From: Streptomyces aquilus
GTDB taxonomy: Bacteria > Actinomycetota > Actinomycetes > Streptomycetales > Streptomycetaceae
Assembly: GCF_003955715.1 (NCBI RefSeq)
Contig: NZ_CP034463.1
Coordinates: 7,130,001-7,194,000 of the forward strand
Reading direction: 5' to 3'
Length of the DNA stretch: 64,000 nucleotides
The stretch's first letter is position 1; every line of letters starts with the position of its first letter. Under the pieces are notes generated by a model. That model was not told the DNA's origin. It did not search any database and saw only the letters and a list, made by a program, of their open reading frames with translations. Shown here piece by piece: positions 1-7,975 of the stretch. The position numbers were made by a program, and so were the translations under genes.

Positions 1-180
1 ATCTTCTGGGCGGACGCCTGGAACCGCGCGAAGTGGTCCTTCGGCACCGCCGCCCTCTACTTCGTCCTGTCGGTCCTGCCCACCGGCGGCTTCTTCGCGG
101 AGCGCAAGCTCCGCCGTGAGGCCGAGGACGCGGTCATCGCCTCCCGCGCGCGTCAGGAGCAGGCGGTGAAGACCTCGTGA
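1..180 (+). CDS. C-terminal end of a DUF3817-like membrane protein (partial)
   Basis: The window opens inside this gene; only the last 59 residues are present. They contain a hydrophobic stretch (about residues 17-31 of the fragment) followed by [17 protein letters not shown] and a basic/acidic tail. The ending closely resembles the end of the complete DUF3817 protein at 10869-11207 (IPTAAFFVERKVTHELE), so I assign it to the same family of small, three-helix membrane proteins of unknown function. Its TGA stop overlaps the GTG start of the next gene, so the two are translationally coupled. The family assignment rests on that short similarity only. Confidence 0.6.
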   Translation: MFWADAWNRAKWSFGTAALYFVLSVLPTGGFFAERKLRREAEDAVIASRARQEQAVKTS

Positions 181-470
181 TCGTCGCCTTCTCCGTGACG
201 CCGCTGGGGGTCGGCGAGGACGTGGGGGAGTACGTCGCCGACGCCGTCCGGATCGTCCGTGAGTCCGGCCTGCCCAACCGCACCGACGCGATGTTCACCT
301 CGATCGAGGGCGAGTGGGACGAGGTGATGGACGTGGTGAAGCGCGCCGTCGCCGCCGTCGAGGCGCGCGCCCCGAGGGTGTCGCTGGTCCTCAAGGCGGA
401 CATCCGTCCCGGCGTGACGGACGGACTGACCTCCAAGGTGGAGACCGTGGAGCGGCACCTCGCCGAGTAG
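177..470 (+). CDS. MTH1187 family thiamine-binding protein
   Basis: 97 residues, the usual size for the MTH1187/YkoF-type ferredoxin-like fold (formerly DUF77), whose members bind thiamine or its pyrimidine. Visible family signatures are the opening [10 protein letters not shown], the central [17 protein letters not shown] and the final [12 protein letters not shown] followed by [10 protein letters not shown]. Start is GTG at 177, overlapping the preceding stop as GTGA, so expression depends on the upstream membrane gene. The ligand is inferred from the family; no transport or thiamine-synthesis gene is adjacent apart from the coupled membrane protein. A strong terminator follows within 25 bp. 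Confidence 0.85.
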   Translation: MIVAFSVTPLGVGEDVGEYVADAVRIVRESGLPNRTDAMFTSIEGEWDEVMDVVKRAVAAVEARAPRVSLVLKADIRPGVTDGLTSKVETVERHLAE

Positions 471-493
471 CCCGGCGCTTCCGCTTCCCTGCG

Positions 494-523
494 AACCCCG
501 GCCCGCGCGGGCCGGGGTTTTCT
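494..523 (+). terminator. Rho-independent terminator
   Basis: A perfect 13-bp-arm inverted repeat (AACCCCGGCCCGC and its complement, no loop spacing in the DNA) at 494-519 followed by TTTCTT. It ends the two-gene unit at 1-470 and insulates it from the TetR-controlled operon downstream. Confidence 0.85.
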
Positions 524-534
524 TGTGCCCAGTG

Positions 535-552
535 TTTGAGCGATCGCTCAAA
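535..552. promoter_or_regulatory. Operator 1, perfect palindrome for a TetR-type repressor
   Basis: TTTGAGCGATCGCTCAAA is a perfect 18-bp palindrome located 69-86 bp upstream of the ATG at 621. A near-identical site lies 43 bp further on. Such TTGAGCG...CGCTCAA sites are typical of TetR-family operators. The obvious candidate ligand protein is the TetR encoded as third gene of the operon (2164-2814), which would give autoregulation; this pairing is inference. Confidence 0.75.
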
Positions 553-577
553 GAGGTGTACTTTCTGATCCCGAAGG

Positions 578-595
578 TTTGAGCGGTCGCTCAAA
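578..595. promoter_or_regulatory. Operator 2, near-perfect palindrome for a TetR-type repressor
   Basis: TTTGAGCGGTCGCTCAAA differs from a perfect palindrome at one central base pair and repeats operator 1 except for one base. The centres of the two sites are 43 bp apart, about four helical turns, compatible with cooperative binding on one face. The sequence lies between the likely -10 region and the start codon at 621. Confidence 0.75.
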
Positions 596-620
596 AAACA
601 GGCTGACCTGGGGGAATCAG

Positions 621-1382
621 ATGGGTCACAACAGCCTCTATATCGAGGCGCACATCCGCACCGACGTCGACGACCTGTGGTCCCGCACACAGGAGCCGTC
701 GGAGCATCAGCGCTGGGACCTCCGCTTCACGGAGATCGACTACCTCCCGCGCGTGGACGGCGAGCCACAGCGCTTCCGCTACGCCGCGCGCGTGCTGCCC
801 TTCCTCACCGTCGCCGGGACCGGCGTCTCGGCCGGCGAGAAGGAGCGCCCCGACGGCACCCGCACCTCCGCCCTCCGCTTCTCCTCCCCGCACCCGCTCT
901 CCCTCCTCGCCGAGGGCAGCGGCTACTGGCGGTACGTCCCGGACGGCGACGGGGTCCGCTTCCTGACCGGCTACGACTACCGCCCCCGCTGGGGCGCGCT
1001 CGGCGCGTGTGCCGACCGGCTGCTGTTCCGGCCGCTCATGGGCTGGGCGACGGCGTGGTCCTTCGACCGGCTCCGGCTGTGGCTGGAGCGCGGGATCACC
1101 CCGGAGCGGGCGCGGGCGAACTGGCTGCTGGAGATGGCGGGGCGGGCACTCGCCATCGTCTTCGCGGGCACCGGCTTCGGGTTCGGCAGCCTGCTGCGCC
1201 TGACCGGCCCCTTCGCCCCGCTCTTCTTCTACGCCATGCCCCTGCTGGCGCTGGTCACCCTCGCGCTGGCCCTCTTCGCCCCGCCGCTGCCCGGCACCCC
1301 GGCCGCCCGCCGCTGTCTGCGCCGGCCGCCGAGCCGCGTCCACGCCCCCCGTCTCCTGCGCACCCTGGAGAACCCGCGATGA
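621..1382 (+). CDS. SRPBCC-type protein with C-terminal membrane helices
   Basis: 253 residues. I start at ATG 621 because GGGGGA lies 6 bp upstream; an in-frame start further up at 579 would lie inside operator 2. The N-terminal ~150 residues read like a polyketide cyclase/dehydrase (START/SRPBCC) lipid-binding fold (YIEAHIRTDVDDLWSRTQEP, HQRWDLRFTEIDYLP, SGYWRYVPDGDGVRFLTGYDY). The last ~90 residues hold two hydrophobic helices (about 185-205 and 212-235). It overlaps the DUF4166 gene by ATGA, so the two proteins probably act together on a hydrophobic ligand at the membrane. Expression should follow the twin operators upstream. Substrate unknown. Confidence 0.75.
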   Translation: MGHNSLYIEAHIRTDVDDLWSRTQEPSEHQRWDLRFTEIDYLPRVDGEPQRFRYAARVLPFLTVAGTGVSAGEKERPDGTRTSALRFSSPHPLSLLAEGSGYWRYVPDGDGVRFLTGYDYRPRWGALGACADRLLFRPLMGWATAWSFDRLRLWLERGITPERARANWLLEMAGRALAIVFAGTGFGFGSLLRLTGPFAPLFFYAMPLLALVTLALALFAPPLPGTPAARRCLRRPPSRVHAPRLLRTLENPR

Positions 1383-2167
1383 CCGCGCAACCCGTGCCCT
1401 GCGGGCCGTTTTCGACGACCGCGCAACCCGTGCCCTGCGGGCCGTTTTCGACGACCGCGCGACCCGCGCCCTCCGGGGCGTCCTCGACGACCTCGATCTT
1501 CCGCACCGCGATGGGCCCGGCCTTCGACCACCTCCACCCCCAGCTCCAGCGCCGCTTCTCGGTCGGTCTGGCGAGCGGCGAGGCCTGCACCGGCCGGGGT
1601 GTCATGGACCGCATCTGGCACGGCGGGGCCTTCGTGAAGCCGTTCCTCGCGCTCGGCACCACCCGCAACATCCTCGTCCCGCGCACCGGCCGCAACGTCC
1701 CCTTCGTCATCGAGAACGTGCCGTACACCGACACCCACGGTCGTGAGACGGTGACCTTCGTGCGCACCTTCGACCTGCCCGGCCGCTCCCGCCGCTTCGA
1801 CGCCCAGATGGTCCTGGGCCCCCGCGGCGACCGCGTCCTCGACTACCTCGGCACCCACCAGCACCTGGCGAGCGACCTGTACTTCCATGCCGAGCCCGAC
1901 GGCTCGCTCCTCATCCGCTCCGGCGAACACCGGTTCCGGGAGGGCGTGGTGGACGTCCGGGTGCCCGAGCTGATCGGCGCCACGGCCGAGGTCCGGGAGT
2001 CCTTCGACGACCACTCGGGCCGCTTCCGCATCCGGGTCAGGGTCGTCAACAAGTACTTCGGGCCGCTCTTCGGCTACGAGGGCTCCTTCAGGGCGACGTA
2101 CAGCGACATCCGGTCCTGCGGTGTCCGCCCCGGCCTGCGCCCGGTCCGCGAGGAGTCGCGCGCGTGA
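1379..2167 (+). CDS. DUF4166 domain protein with repeat-expanded N-terminus
   Basis: 262 residues from ATG 1379, overlapping the previous stop (ATGA). Residues 1-38 are a low-complexity leader made by three copies of a 36-bp DNA repeat. From about residue 42 (IFRTAMGPAFDHLHPQLQRRF) the sequence follows the DUF4166 pattern, including the central FVIENVPYTDTHGRETVTFVRTF and the end VVNKYFGPLFGYEGSFRATY. DUF4166 occurs alone or fused to NAD(P)-dependent oxidoreductases; its activity is unknown. Its stop overlaps the tetR start (GTGA), making a tight three-gene operon. A second possible start is the ATG at 1510 (MGPAFDHL), which would skip the repeats. Confidence 0.75.
   Translation: MTAQPVPCGPFSTTAQPVPCGPFSTTARPAPSGASSTTSIFRTAMGPAFDHLHPQLQRRFSVGLASGEACTGRGVMDRIWHGGAFVKPFLALGTTRNILVPRTGRNVPFVIENVPYTDTHGRETVTFVRTFDLPGRSRRFDAQMVLGPRGDRVLDYLGTHQHLASDLYFHAEPDGSLLIRSGEHRFREGVVDVRVPELIGATAEVRESFDDHSGRFRIRVRVVNKYFGPLFGYEGSFRATYSDIRSCGVRPGLRPVREESRA
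1382..1489 (+). repeat. Three tandem 36-bp repeats at the start of a gene
   Basis: Units at 1382-1417, 1418-1453 and 1454-1489. The first two are identical; the third differs at several positions. Each encodes 12 residues of the type TAQPVPCGPFST. The period is a multiple of three, so copy-number change would leave the DUF4166 frame open. Confidence 0.9.
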
Positions 2168-2814
2168 GTCCCGAGACCGCGAAGTCGCAGGAGACCAAGA
2201 CCAAGTTGCTGGAGGGCGCCCTGCGGACCCTCGTCGACCAGGGCATCGCGAAGGCGTCGGCGCGCACGATCGCCTCGGCGGCCGGCGTCAACCAGGCCCT
2301 GGTCTTCTACCACTTCGGCTCGGTCGACGAACTCCTCGCGGCGGCCTGCCGGTACGGCGCCGAGCAGGCCGTGTCCCGCTACCGACCCCGCTTCGACCAG
2401 GTGCGCTCGCTCTCCGAACTCCTCGTGGTGGGGCGGCAGATCCACGAGGAGGAGCGCGCCGGCGGCCATGTCGCCCTCCTCGGCCAGCTGCTGGCCGGTG
2501 CCCAGACCCACGAAAGCCTCGCGACGGCGACGGCGGCCGGTCTGGAGTCCTGGATCACCGAGATCGAGAAGGTCCTCCGGAGGGTCCTGGCGGGCACCCC
2601 CTTCGAGGAGTTCACCGACCCGCCGGGCCTGGCGCGGGCGGTCGCCGCGTCGTTCGTCGGCATCGAGCTGTACGAGGGCGTGGACCTGCCGGGCGCGACG
2701 GCCGCACTGGACGCGCTGGAGCAACTGGGCGTCCTGGTCGCCGCGTTGGAGGAGCTGGGCCCGGTGGCCCAGCGTGCGGTACGCCTTCACCTGCGGCGCA
2801 CGAACCGCCGCTGA
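2164..2814 (+). CDS. TetR/AcrR family repressor
   Basis: 216 residues from GTG 2164, overlapping the preceding stop. The N-terminal ~55 residues form a standard TetR helix-turn-helix (TKLLEGALRTLVDQGIAKAS, then TIASAAGVNQALVFYHFGSVDELL, recognition helix with QALVFYHF). The C-terminal ~150 residues are the all-helical ligand-binding part. It is the last gene of the operon whose promoter carries two TTTGAGCG-type palindromes, so it most likely represses its own operon until a ligand handled by the SRPBCC and DUF4166 proteins binds. The ligand cannot be read from the sequence. Confidence 0.9.
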   Translation: MSPETAKSQETKTKLLEGALRTLVDQGIAKASARTIASAAGVNQALVFYHFGSVDELLAAACRYGAEQAVSRYRPRFDQVRSLSELLVVGRQIHEEERAGGHVALLGQLLAGAQTHESLATATAAGLESWITEIEKVLRRVLAGTPFEEFTDPPGLARAVAASFVGIELYEGVDLPGATAALDALEQLGVLVAALEELGPVAQRAVRLHLRRTNRR

Positions 2815-3082
2815 CGATCCCCGCGACGGCAGCCCCACCGCACGGGGCCGACGGCACCCTCACCGGCATCAAGGCCGACGGCACCTCCGCGTACTCAGGT
2901 CGACGGCGCCTTCATCGGCCGGCTCCGGGTGTCCGAACCCGTTGCCGACAACGCCTTCGGCGGCCCGAGGGGCAACGCTCCACGGGTCGCCCGGCTGGCC
3001 CCTCCCAGTTCGACACGCCCAGGAAACTCCACTTTTGTGTGCATATCGGGCATATCAGATGTTTCGATCACTGGAGGGCGCT
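2815..3082. other. Intergenic region carrying the cslA promoter
   Basis: About 270 bp without a supported gene. The last 60 bp are AT-richer (GCATATCGGGCATATC at about 3040-3056, a short direct repeat of CATATC), which is where a promoter or operator for cslA is expected. No convincing terminator hairpin for tetR was seen. Confidence 0.4.
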
Positions 3083-4849
3083 GTGCGGCCGGAGGGCTAC
3101 GACTACGACACCTACAGCCGACTGGCCGGACCGCTGACGGAGCCGTCCGGCACGCCGTACCGGGTGCAGTACACCTCACTCCTCTCCCGCGAGCCCCACC
3201 GAATACGCGCCATCCTGCTGATGTCCCTCGCGCCGGTGCTCACCGGCGCCCTGCTGGTCTACCTCGTCTGGCCGACCCACTGGGTCGAGCGCGAGGGCGG
3301 CGACGCGTGGATGGTGTGGCTCGACATCACGATGCTGATAGCCATCGGGCTGATCGAGCTGTTCATGGTCGTCAACGTGGCCTCCGTGGCCCACGCGACC
3401 CTGGTCGCCCGCGACCCCGTCCCCGTCACCCCCGAACCCGGCACCCGCGTCGCCTTCCTCACGACGTACGTCCCGGGCAAGGAACCCCTCGCCATGGTCC
3501 GCGCCACCCTCGAAGGCGCCACGAAGGTCACCCACGACGGCCCGCTCGACGTCTGGCTCCTCGACGAAGGGGACGACGAGAAGGCGAAGGCCCTGTGCGC
3601 GGAGCTCGGCGTCCGGCACTTCACCCGGCACGGCGTCCCGGAGTGGAACCGCACCAAGGGCGTCCACAAGGCCCGTACCAAGCACGGCAACTACAACGCG
3701 TGGATCGCCCTGCACGGCGACGACTACGAGTTCTTCGCCTCGGTCGACACCGACCACGTCCCGCTCCCCGACTTCCTGGAGCGGATGATGGGTTACTTCC
3801 GGGACCCGGACGTCTCCTTCGTCGTCGGCCCGCAGGTGTACGGCAACTACCACAACCCCGTCACCAAGGCCGCCGAGTCGCAGCAGTTCCTCTTCCACGC
3901 GCTGATCCAGCGGGCCGGCAACCGCTACCGCTCACCCATGTTCGTCGGCACCAACAACGTCGTCCGCATCGCCGCCCTCAAGCAGATCGGCGGCCTGTAC
4001 GACTCCGTCACCGAGGACATGGCCACCGGCTTCGAACTGCACCGGCACCGCAACCCCAGGACCCGCCGCCACTGGCGGTCCGTCTACACCCCCGACGTGC
4101 TCGCGGTCGGCGAGGGCCCGGCGTCCTGGACCGACTTCTTCACCCAGCAGATGCGCTGGTCGAGGGGGACGTACGAGACGCTGTTCAAGCAATACTGGAA
4201 GGCGCCGTTCACCATGCCTCCCGGGCGGCTGTTCTCGTACACGCTGATGCTCGTCTACTACCCGATGACGGCCGTCAACTGGTTCCTGGGCATCCTGAGC
4301 TGCTTCCTCTTCCTCTGGTTCGGCGCGTCCGGCACGCAGGTCGCCGCCTCCGTCTGGCTGATGCTCTACAGCGACGCGGCCGCCCTCCAGATCGGCCTGT
4401 ACCTGTGGAACCGCCGCCACAACGTCTCCCCGCACGAACCCGAGGGCTCCGGCGGCCTCGCGGGCATGGCGATGTCGGCGCTGTCGGCGCCCATCTACCT
4501 CAAGTCCCTCGGTGCCGCCCTCCTGCGCCGGCCCAGCCGCTTCGTCGTCACCCCCAAGGGCGGCGACGCCAGCCCGGACCGGCTCCTCACCTTCCGTATC
4601 CATCTCTTCTGGGCGGTTCTCCTCGCCACCTCGCTGGCCGCCTCGGTCGTCCTCGACCACACCCATGTGGCCATGCGCACCTGGGCGGTCCTCGCGATGG
4701 CCATCTCGCTGGCCCCGGTGGCGATCTGGGCGGCCACGACGCTCAAGGAGCGCAGGGAGCGGCAGTCGCTGCGCGCCTCCGCCCGGGTCGTCGACGGCAG
4801 CGAACCCGCCCTCGCCACCACCTCCAGCACCACGACAGGAGGCAACTAG
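3083..4849 (+). CDS. cslA: Cellulose synthase-like GT2 glycosyltransferase (CslA type)
   Basis: 588 residues from GTG 3083, chosen because GGAGG lies 5 bp upstream; ATG 3059 in the same frame (8 more residues) has no clear ribosome binding site. Two helices near the N-terminus, a cytoplasmic GT2 domain, then four or five helices at the C-terminus. Processive GT2 signatures are present: a DEGDD element, DTD at about residue 221 (metal/UDP binding), TED at about 310 (catalytic base) and QQMRW at about 355 (QxxRW, acceptor binding). In Streptomyces CslA builds a beta-glycan at hyphal tips needed for aerial growth and pellet formation. glxA starts 3 bp after the stop, forming the known cslA-glxA pair. 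Confidence 0.9.
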   Translation: MRPEGYDYDTYSRLAGPLTEPSGTPYRVQYTSLLSREPHRIRAILLMSLAPVLTGALLVYLVWPTHWVEREGGDAWMVWLDITMLIAIGLIELFMVVNVASVAHATLVARDPVPVTPEPGTRVAFLTTYVPGKEPLAMVRATLEGATKVTHDGPLDVWLLDEGDDEKAKALCAELGVRHFTRHGVPEWNRTKGVHKARTKHGNYNAWIALHGDDYEFFASVDTDHVPLPDFLERMMGYFRDPDVSFVVGPQVYGNYHNPVTKAAESQQFLFHALIQRAGNRYRSPMFVGTNNVVRIAALKQIGGLYDSVTEDMATGFELHRHRNPRTRRHWRSVYTPDVLAVGEGPASWTDFFTQQMRWSRGTYETLFKQYWKAPFTMPPGRLFSYTLMLVYYPMTAVNWFLGILSCFLFLWFGASGTQVAASVWLMLYSDAAALQIGLYLWNRRHNVSPHEPEGSGGLAGMAMSALSAPIYLKSLGAALLRRPSRFVVTPKGGDASPDRLLTFRIHLFWAVLLATSLAASVVLDHTHVAMRTWAVLAMAISLAPVAIWAATTLKERRERQSLRASARVVDGSEPALATTSSTTTGGN

Positions 4850-4852
4850 GCC

Positions 4853-6808
4853 ATGGCCTACCAGCCGTCCCAGAAGACCAAGAAGACCGTCCTCGGTATC
4901 GGCGGCATCGCCATCCTCGCCGGCCTGAACGCCCCGGCCGCGCTGGACTTCGTCGGCGAGAAGTACCACGCGTACCAGATCGCCCAGCCCGAGTACCAGG
5001 CGAAGTACGGGAGTTGGGCCACCGTCGACATCCCGGAGGAGTACCGCACCAACGCCATCCACGCGGCGCTGCTGCACACCGGCAAGGTGCTGATCGTCGC
5101 GGGCTCCGGCAACGAGCAGAAGAAATTCGACGAGGGCTCCTTCGACACGATCCTGTGGGACCCGAAGACGGACACCTTCAAGAAGATCCCCACGCCCGAC
5201 GACTTCTTCTGCTCCGGCCACGCCCAACTCCCCGACGGCCGACTGCTGGTGGCCGGCGGCACCGCCCGCTACGAACTCCTCGACGGCGAGATCGACCGGG
5301 CCGGCGGCGGCATGCGGGTGAAGAACGAGAACCCCGACAAGGCGATGGTCCTGAAGAAGGGCACCCGCTTCCGCTCGCCCGCCGGGGTCGAGTACGTCAC
5401 GAAGTTCGACGTCACCGTGCCGAAGGCGCAGAAGAAGTTCAAGATCACCTACAACGCCCGCGGTGTGATGCAGCCCTGGCAGACGAAGGTGACCGCCTCC
5501 GAGGCCCGTGTCTTCGTGGAGGCCGTCGAGAAGGGCCCGATGTCGGTCACCCAGAAACAGGCGCAGTACGAGGTCGTGGGCCTGAAGGGCGAGGACGCCG
5601 ACAACGTCTACGGCCTGTCGGAGAAGATCACCCTGGACAAGCAGGACTTCCAGGGCATCCGTGCCGCCTACGAGTTCGACCCGGTCGCCGAGCGGTACAT
5701 CCCCGTCGACCCGATGGACAAGGCACGTTGGTACCCGACCCTCGTCGGCCTCGACGACGGCCGCGTCCTCGCGGTCTCCGGCCTGGACGACGTCGGGGTG
5801 ATCGACCCGGGCGACAACGAGATCTACGACCCGAAGACCAAGAAGTGGTCCCGCGGCCCCAAGCGGTACTTCCCGACCTATCCCGCGCTCTTCCTCACCA
5901 AGGGCGGCAAGCTCTTCTACCCGGCCTCCAACGCCGGTTACGGGCCCGCCGACAAGGGCCGCGAGCCGGGCCTGTGGGACCTGAGGACCAACACCTTCGA
6001 GAAGGTCCCGGGCCTGCGCGACCCCGAGGAGACGGAGACCTCGTCCTCCCTGCTGCTGCCGCCCGCGCAGGACCAGAAGGTGATGATCCTCGGCGGCGGA
6101 GGCGTCGGCGAGTCCAAGAAGTCGACCCCGCGCACCGCGGTCGTCGACCTCAAGGAGGACAACCCCGTCTTCAAGGACGGCCCCAACCTCCCCCAGGGAA
6201 CCCGCTACTTGAACAGTGTGATCATGCCGGACGACACCGTCTTCACCTCGAACGGCTCCGAGGACTACCGCGGCCGCAGCGCCAGCAACATCCTCAAGGC
6301 GCAGTTCTACGACCCCAAGGACAACGTCTTCCACGAGGCGGCCTCTCCGACGGTCGGCCGCAACTACCACTCCGAGGCGCTGCTGTTGCCCGACGGCCGG
6401 GTCGCCACCTTCGGCTCCGACCCGCTCTTCGACGACCAGCAGAACACCAAGCTGGGCCACTTCGAGCAGCGCATGGAGGTCTTCACGCCGCCCTCCCTGC
6501 ACCGCAACGCCGCCGACCGGCCGATGCTGATGGACGGTTCGCAGGTCCTCGCCGACGACCACCGCGCGACCTACCGCACCGACCACCCCGAGCGGATCGT
6601 CAAGGCCCGGCTGATGCGGCCGAGCGCGGTCACCCACACCACCGACGTCGAGCAGCGCTCCATCGAACTGGGCCTGACCAAGGACGCCCACTCGGTGACC
6701 GTCGAGGTGCCGAAGGACCCGACCCTGGTCCCGCCGGGCTGGTACATGCTGTTCGTCACGGACGCGGACGGCACGCCGTCGGAGGCGAAGTGGATCCAGG
6801 TGAAGTGA
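4853..6808 (+). CDS. glxA: GlxA-type radical copper oxidase (galactose/glyoxal oxidase-like)
   Basis: 651 residues, ATG 4853 with AGGAGG 10 bp upstream. Residues 12-30 are an N-terminal membrane anchor. The rest is a seven-bladed Kelch-type propeller plus a C-terminal Ig-like domain as in galactose oxidase. The mononuclear copper site is recognisable: Cys120 (FFCSGH) and Tyr294 (RWYP) as the likely thioether-linked Tyr-Cys cofactor, Tyr-His in GRNYHSE (about 507-508) and the His of VTHTTD (about 594). GlxA oxidises the CslA-made glycan outside the cell and needs copper delivered through Sco/ECuC, which are not in this window. The adjacent GH6 gene completes the cslA-glxA-cslZ set. Confidence 0.92.
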   Translation: MAYQPSQKTKKTVLGIGGIAILAGLNAPAALDFVGEKYHAYQIAQPEYQAKYGSWATVDIPEEYRTNAIHAALLHTGKVLIVAGSGNEQKKFDEGSFDTILWDPKTDTFKKIPTPDDFFCSGHAQLPDGRLLVAGGTARYELLDGEIDRAGGGMRVKNENPDKAMVLKKGTRFRSPAGVEYVTKFDVTVPKAQKKFKITYNARGVMQPWQTKVTASEARVFVEAVEKGPMSVTQKQAQYEVVGLKGEDADNVYGLSEKITLDKQDFQGIRAAYEFDPVAERYIPVDPMDKARWYPTLVGLDDGRVLAVSGLDDVGVIDPGDNEIYDPKTKKWSRGPKRYFPTYPALFLTKGGKLFYPASNAGYGPADKGREPGLWDLRTNTFEKVPGLRDPEETETSSSLLLPPAQDQKVMILGGGGVGESKKSTPRTAVVDLKEDNPVFKDGPNLPQGTRYLNSVIMPDDTVFTSNGSEDYRGRSASNILKAQFYDPKDNVFHEAASPTVGRNYHSEALLLPDGRVATFGSDPLFDDQQNTKLGHFEQRMEVFTPPSLHRNAADRPMLMDGSQVLADDHRATYRTDHPERIVKARLMRPSAVTHTTDVEQRSIELGLTKDAHSVTVEVPKDPTLVPPGWYMLFVTDADGTPSEAKWIQVK

Positions 6809-6832
6809 GCGGCCCGGACCGGGTGAAGTGAC

Positions 6833-7819
6833 CTACGAGCCCTGGGCGTTGCGCGCCAGGTCCAGGGCGTACTCCGGCCACCACTGCCCGGCGTTCGGAC
6901 CGCCCTCGCAGGTGCCGTCCGACTCGCCGGGCCGCTTGACCCACAGGTAGGCGTCGAGGGCGGGCTCGTCGGTCTTCGTGGTCGGCCGGGTGCCCAGGGC
7001 CCTGCCGGGCGGATTGCACCACGCGCCCGGCAGCGGCCCGTTGCCGTTGCGGCTGGAGTCGATGACGAAGTGCTTGCCGCCGAGCTCCCCGGACAGCCGG
7101 ACGCCGTACTTCTTGGTGACGTCGTCCGTCTGGAAGTTGGAGACGTTCAGCGAGAACCCGTCCGCCTGCTCCACCCCGGCCCGCTTCAACGGCTCGACCA
7201 GCTCCCCCGGGTCCTTGATCCAGGACGGGTTGCCCGCGTCCAGGTACACCTTGGTGTGCGGCTGCCGCTTGAGCCGGGCGATCGCCTCGCCGAGCAACTG
7301 CTCGCGTTCCGCGTGGTACTCACCGGGCGTGCACCCGTCCACGATGTGCGCGACGGCGTCCGGCTCCAGCACGACCAGCGCCTTGGCGTCGCCGAGCGCG
7401 TCGGCGAACTTCCCGATCCAGTCCCGGTAGGTGTCCGCGTCGGCGGCCCCGCCCGCCGAGTGCTGGCCGCAGTCCCGGTGCGGGATGTTGTACGCCACGA
7501 AGAGCGCGGTGCGGTCCGCGGCCTTCGCCGCCGCGGTCGCCGCCCGCACGGTGGGGGCGGGGTCGATCTCGCCGGCCGGCCACAGCGCGGCGGGCTGATC
7601 GGCGATCTTCCGGAGCAGCGCCGCGTCCGCCGTACGCCCCTCCCGCCGCCACAGCTCGATCTGGTCGGCGGCGGGGCTGGCCGGGTCCACCCAGAACGGG
7701 GAGTTCGCGTCCGGGCTGGCTCCGGCGACGGAGGCTTCGTCGAGGTCGGGGGTGGGTGAGCAGGCGGTGATCAGGGTGAGGAGGGTGAGGGCGGCGAGGG
7801 TTTGGGTCAGCCGGGGCAT
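6833..7819 (-). CDS. cslZ: GH6 family endoglucanase-like lipoprotein (CslZ type)
   Basis: 328 residues from ATG 7819 with AGGGAG upstream; the longer reading from 7867 adds 16 residues that do not look like a signal peptide. The lipobox ITAC gives a lipid-modified Cys at about 20. GH6 hallmarks are present: YNIPHRDCGQHSAGG (Asp as general acid), VVLEPDAVAHI, and WVKRPGESDGTC near the C-terminus. It probably trims or releases the beta-glycan produced by CslA. It is convergent with glxA with only 24 bp between stops, so it has its own promoter. Catalytic competence is inferred from these motifs. Confidence 0.88.
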   Translation of the reverse strand: MPRLTQTLAALTLLTLITACSPTPDLDEASVAGASPDANSPFWVDPASPAADQIELWRREGRTADAALLRKIADQPAALWPAGEIDPAPTVRAATAAAKAADRTALFVAYNIPHRDCGQHSAGGAADADTYRDWIGKFADALGDAKALVVLEPDAVAHIVDGCTPGEYHAEREQLLGEAIARLKRQPHTKVYLDAGNPSWIKDPGELVEPLKRAGVEQADGFSLNVSNFQTDDVTKKYGVRLSGELGGKHFVIDSSRNGNGPLPGAWCNPPGRALGTRPTTKTDEPALDAYLWVKRPGESDGTCEGGPNAGQWWPEYALDLARNAQGS

Positions 7820-7946
7820 GCTGCTCCCTTGCGCAAGGGTGACTGTTTGGAGGCGTTTTGTCACCAATCGTTACATGTGGGGTGGGTTTGGTATCGACTA
7901 AGAGCTCGGGGCGGAGGGTGGTGTGTCGGGTGCGGGCTTGTTGTGG

Positions 7947-7975
7947 TTGGTCGCGCAGTTCCCCGCGCCCCTTTA
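7947..7975. repeat. Streptomyces interspersed GC-rich element
   Basis: GGTTGGTCGCGCAGTTCCCC followed by GCGCCCCTTTA. This short element (core GCGCAGTTCCCCGCGCCCC) recurs in intergenic regions of many Streptomyces genomes. Here its end supplies the TAA stop of the ArsR-type gene at 7973-7975. Recognition is from memory; it occurs only once in this window. Confidence 0.6.

Noticed and set aside
2929..6831. 1300-residue open frame overlapping cslA and glxA in another frame
   Set aside because: Arg/Pro/His-rich out-of-frame translation; the cslA and glxA frames carry all catalytic motifs.
7801..7867. Longer start for the GH6 lipoprotein (Met at 7867)
   Set aside because: The added residues interrupt a normal signal peptide layout and ATG 7819 has AGGGAG at good spacing.
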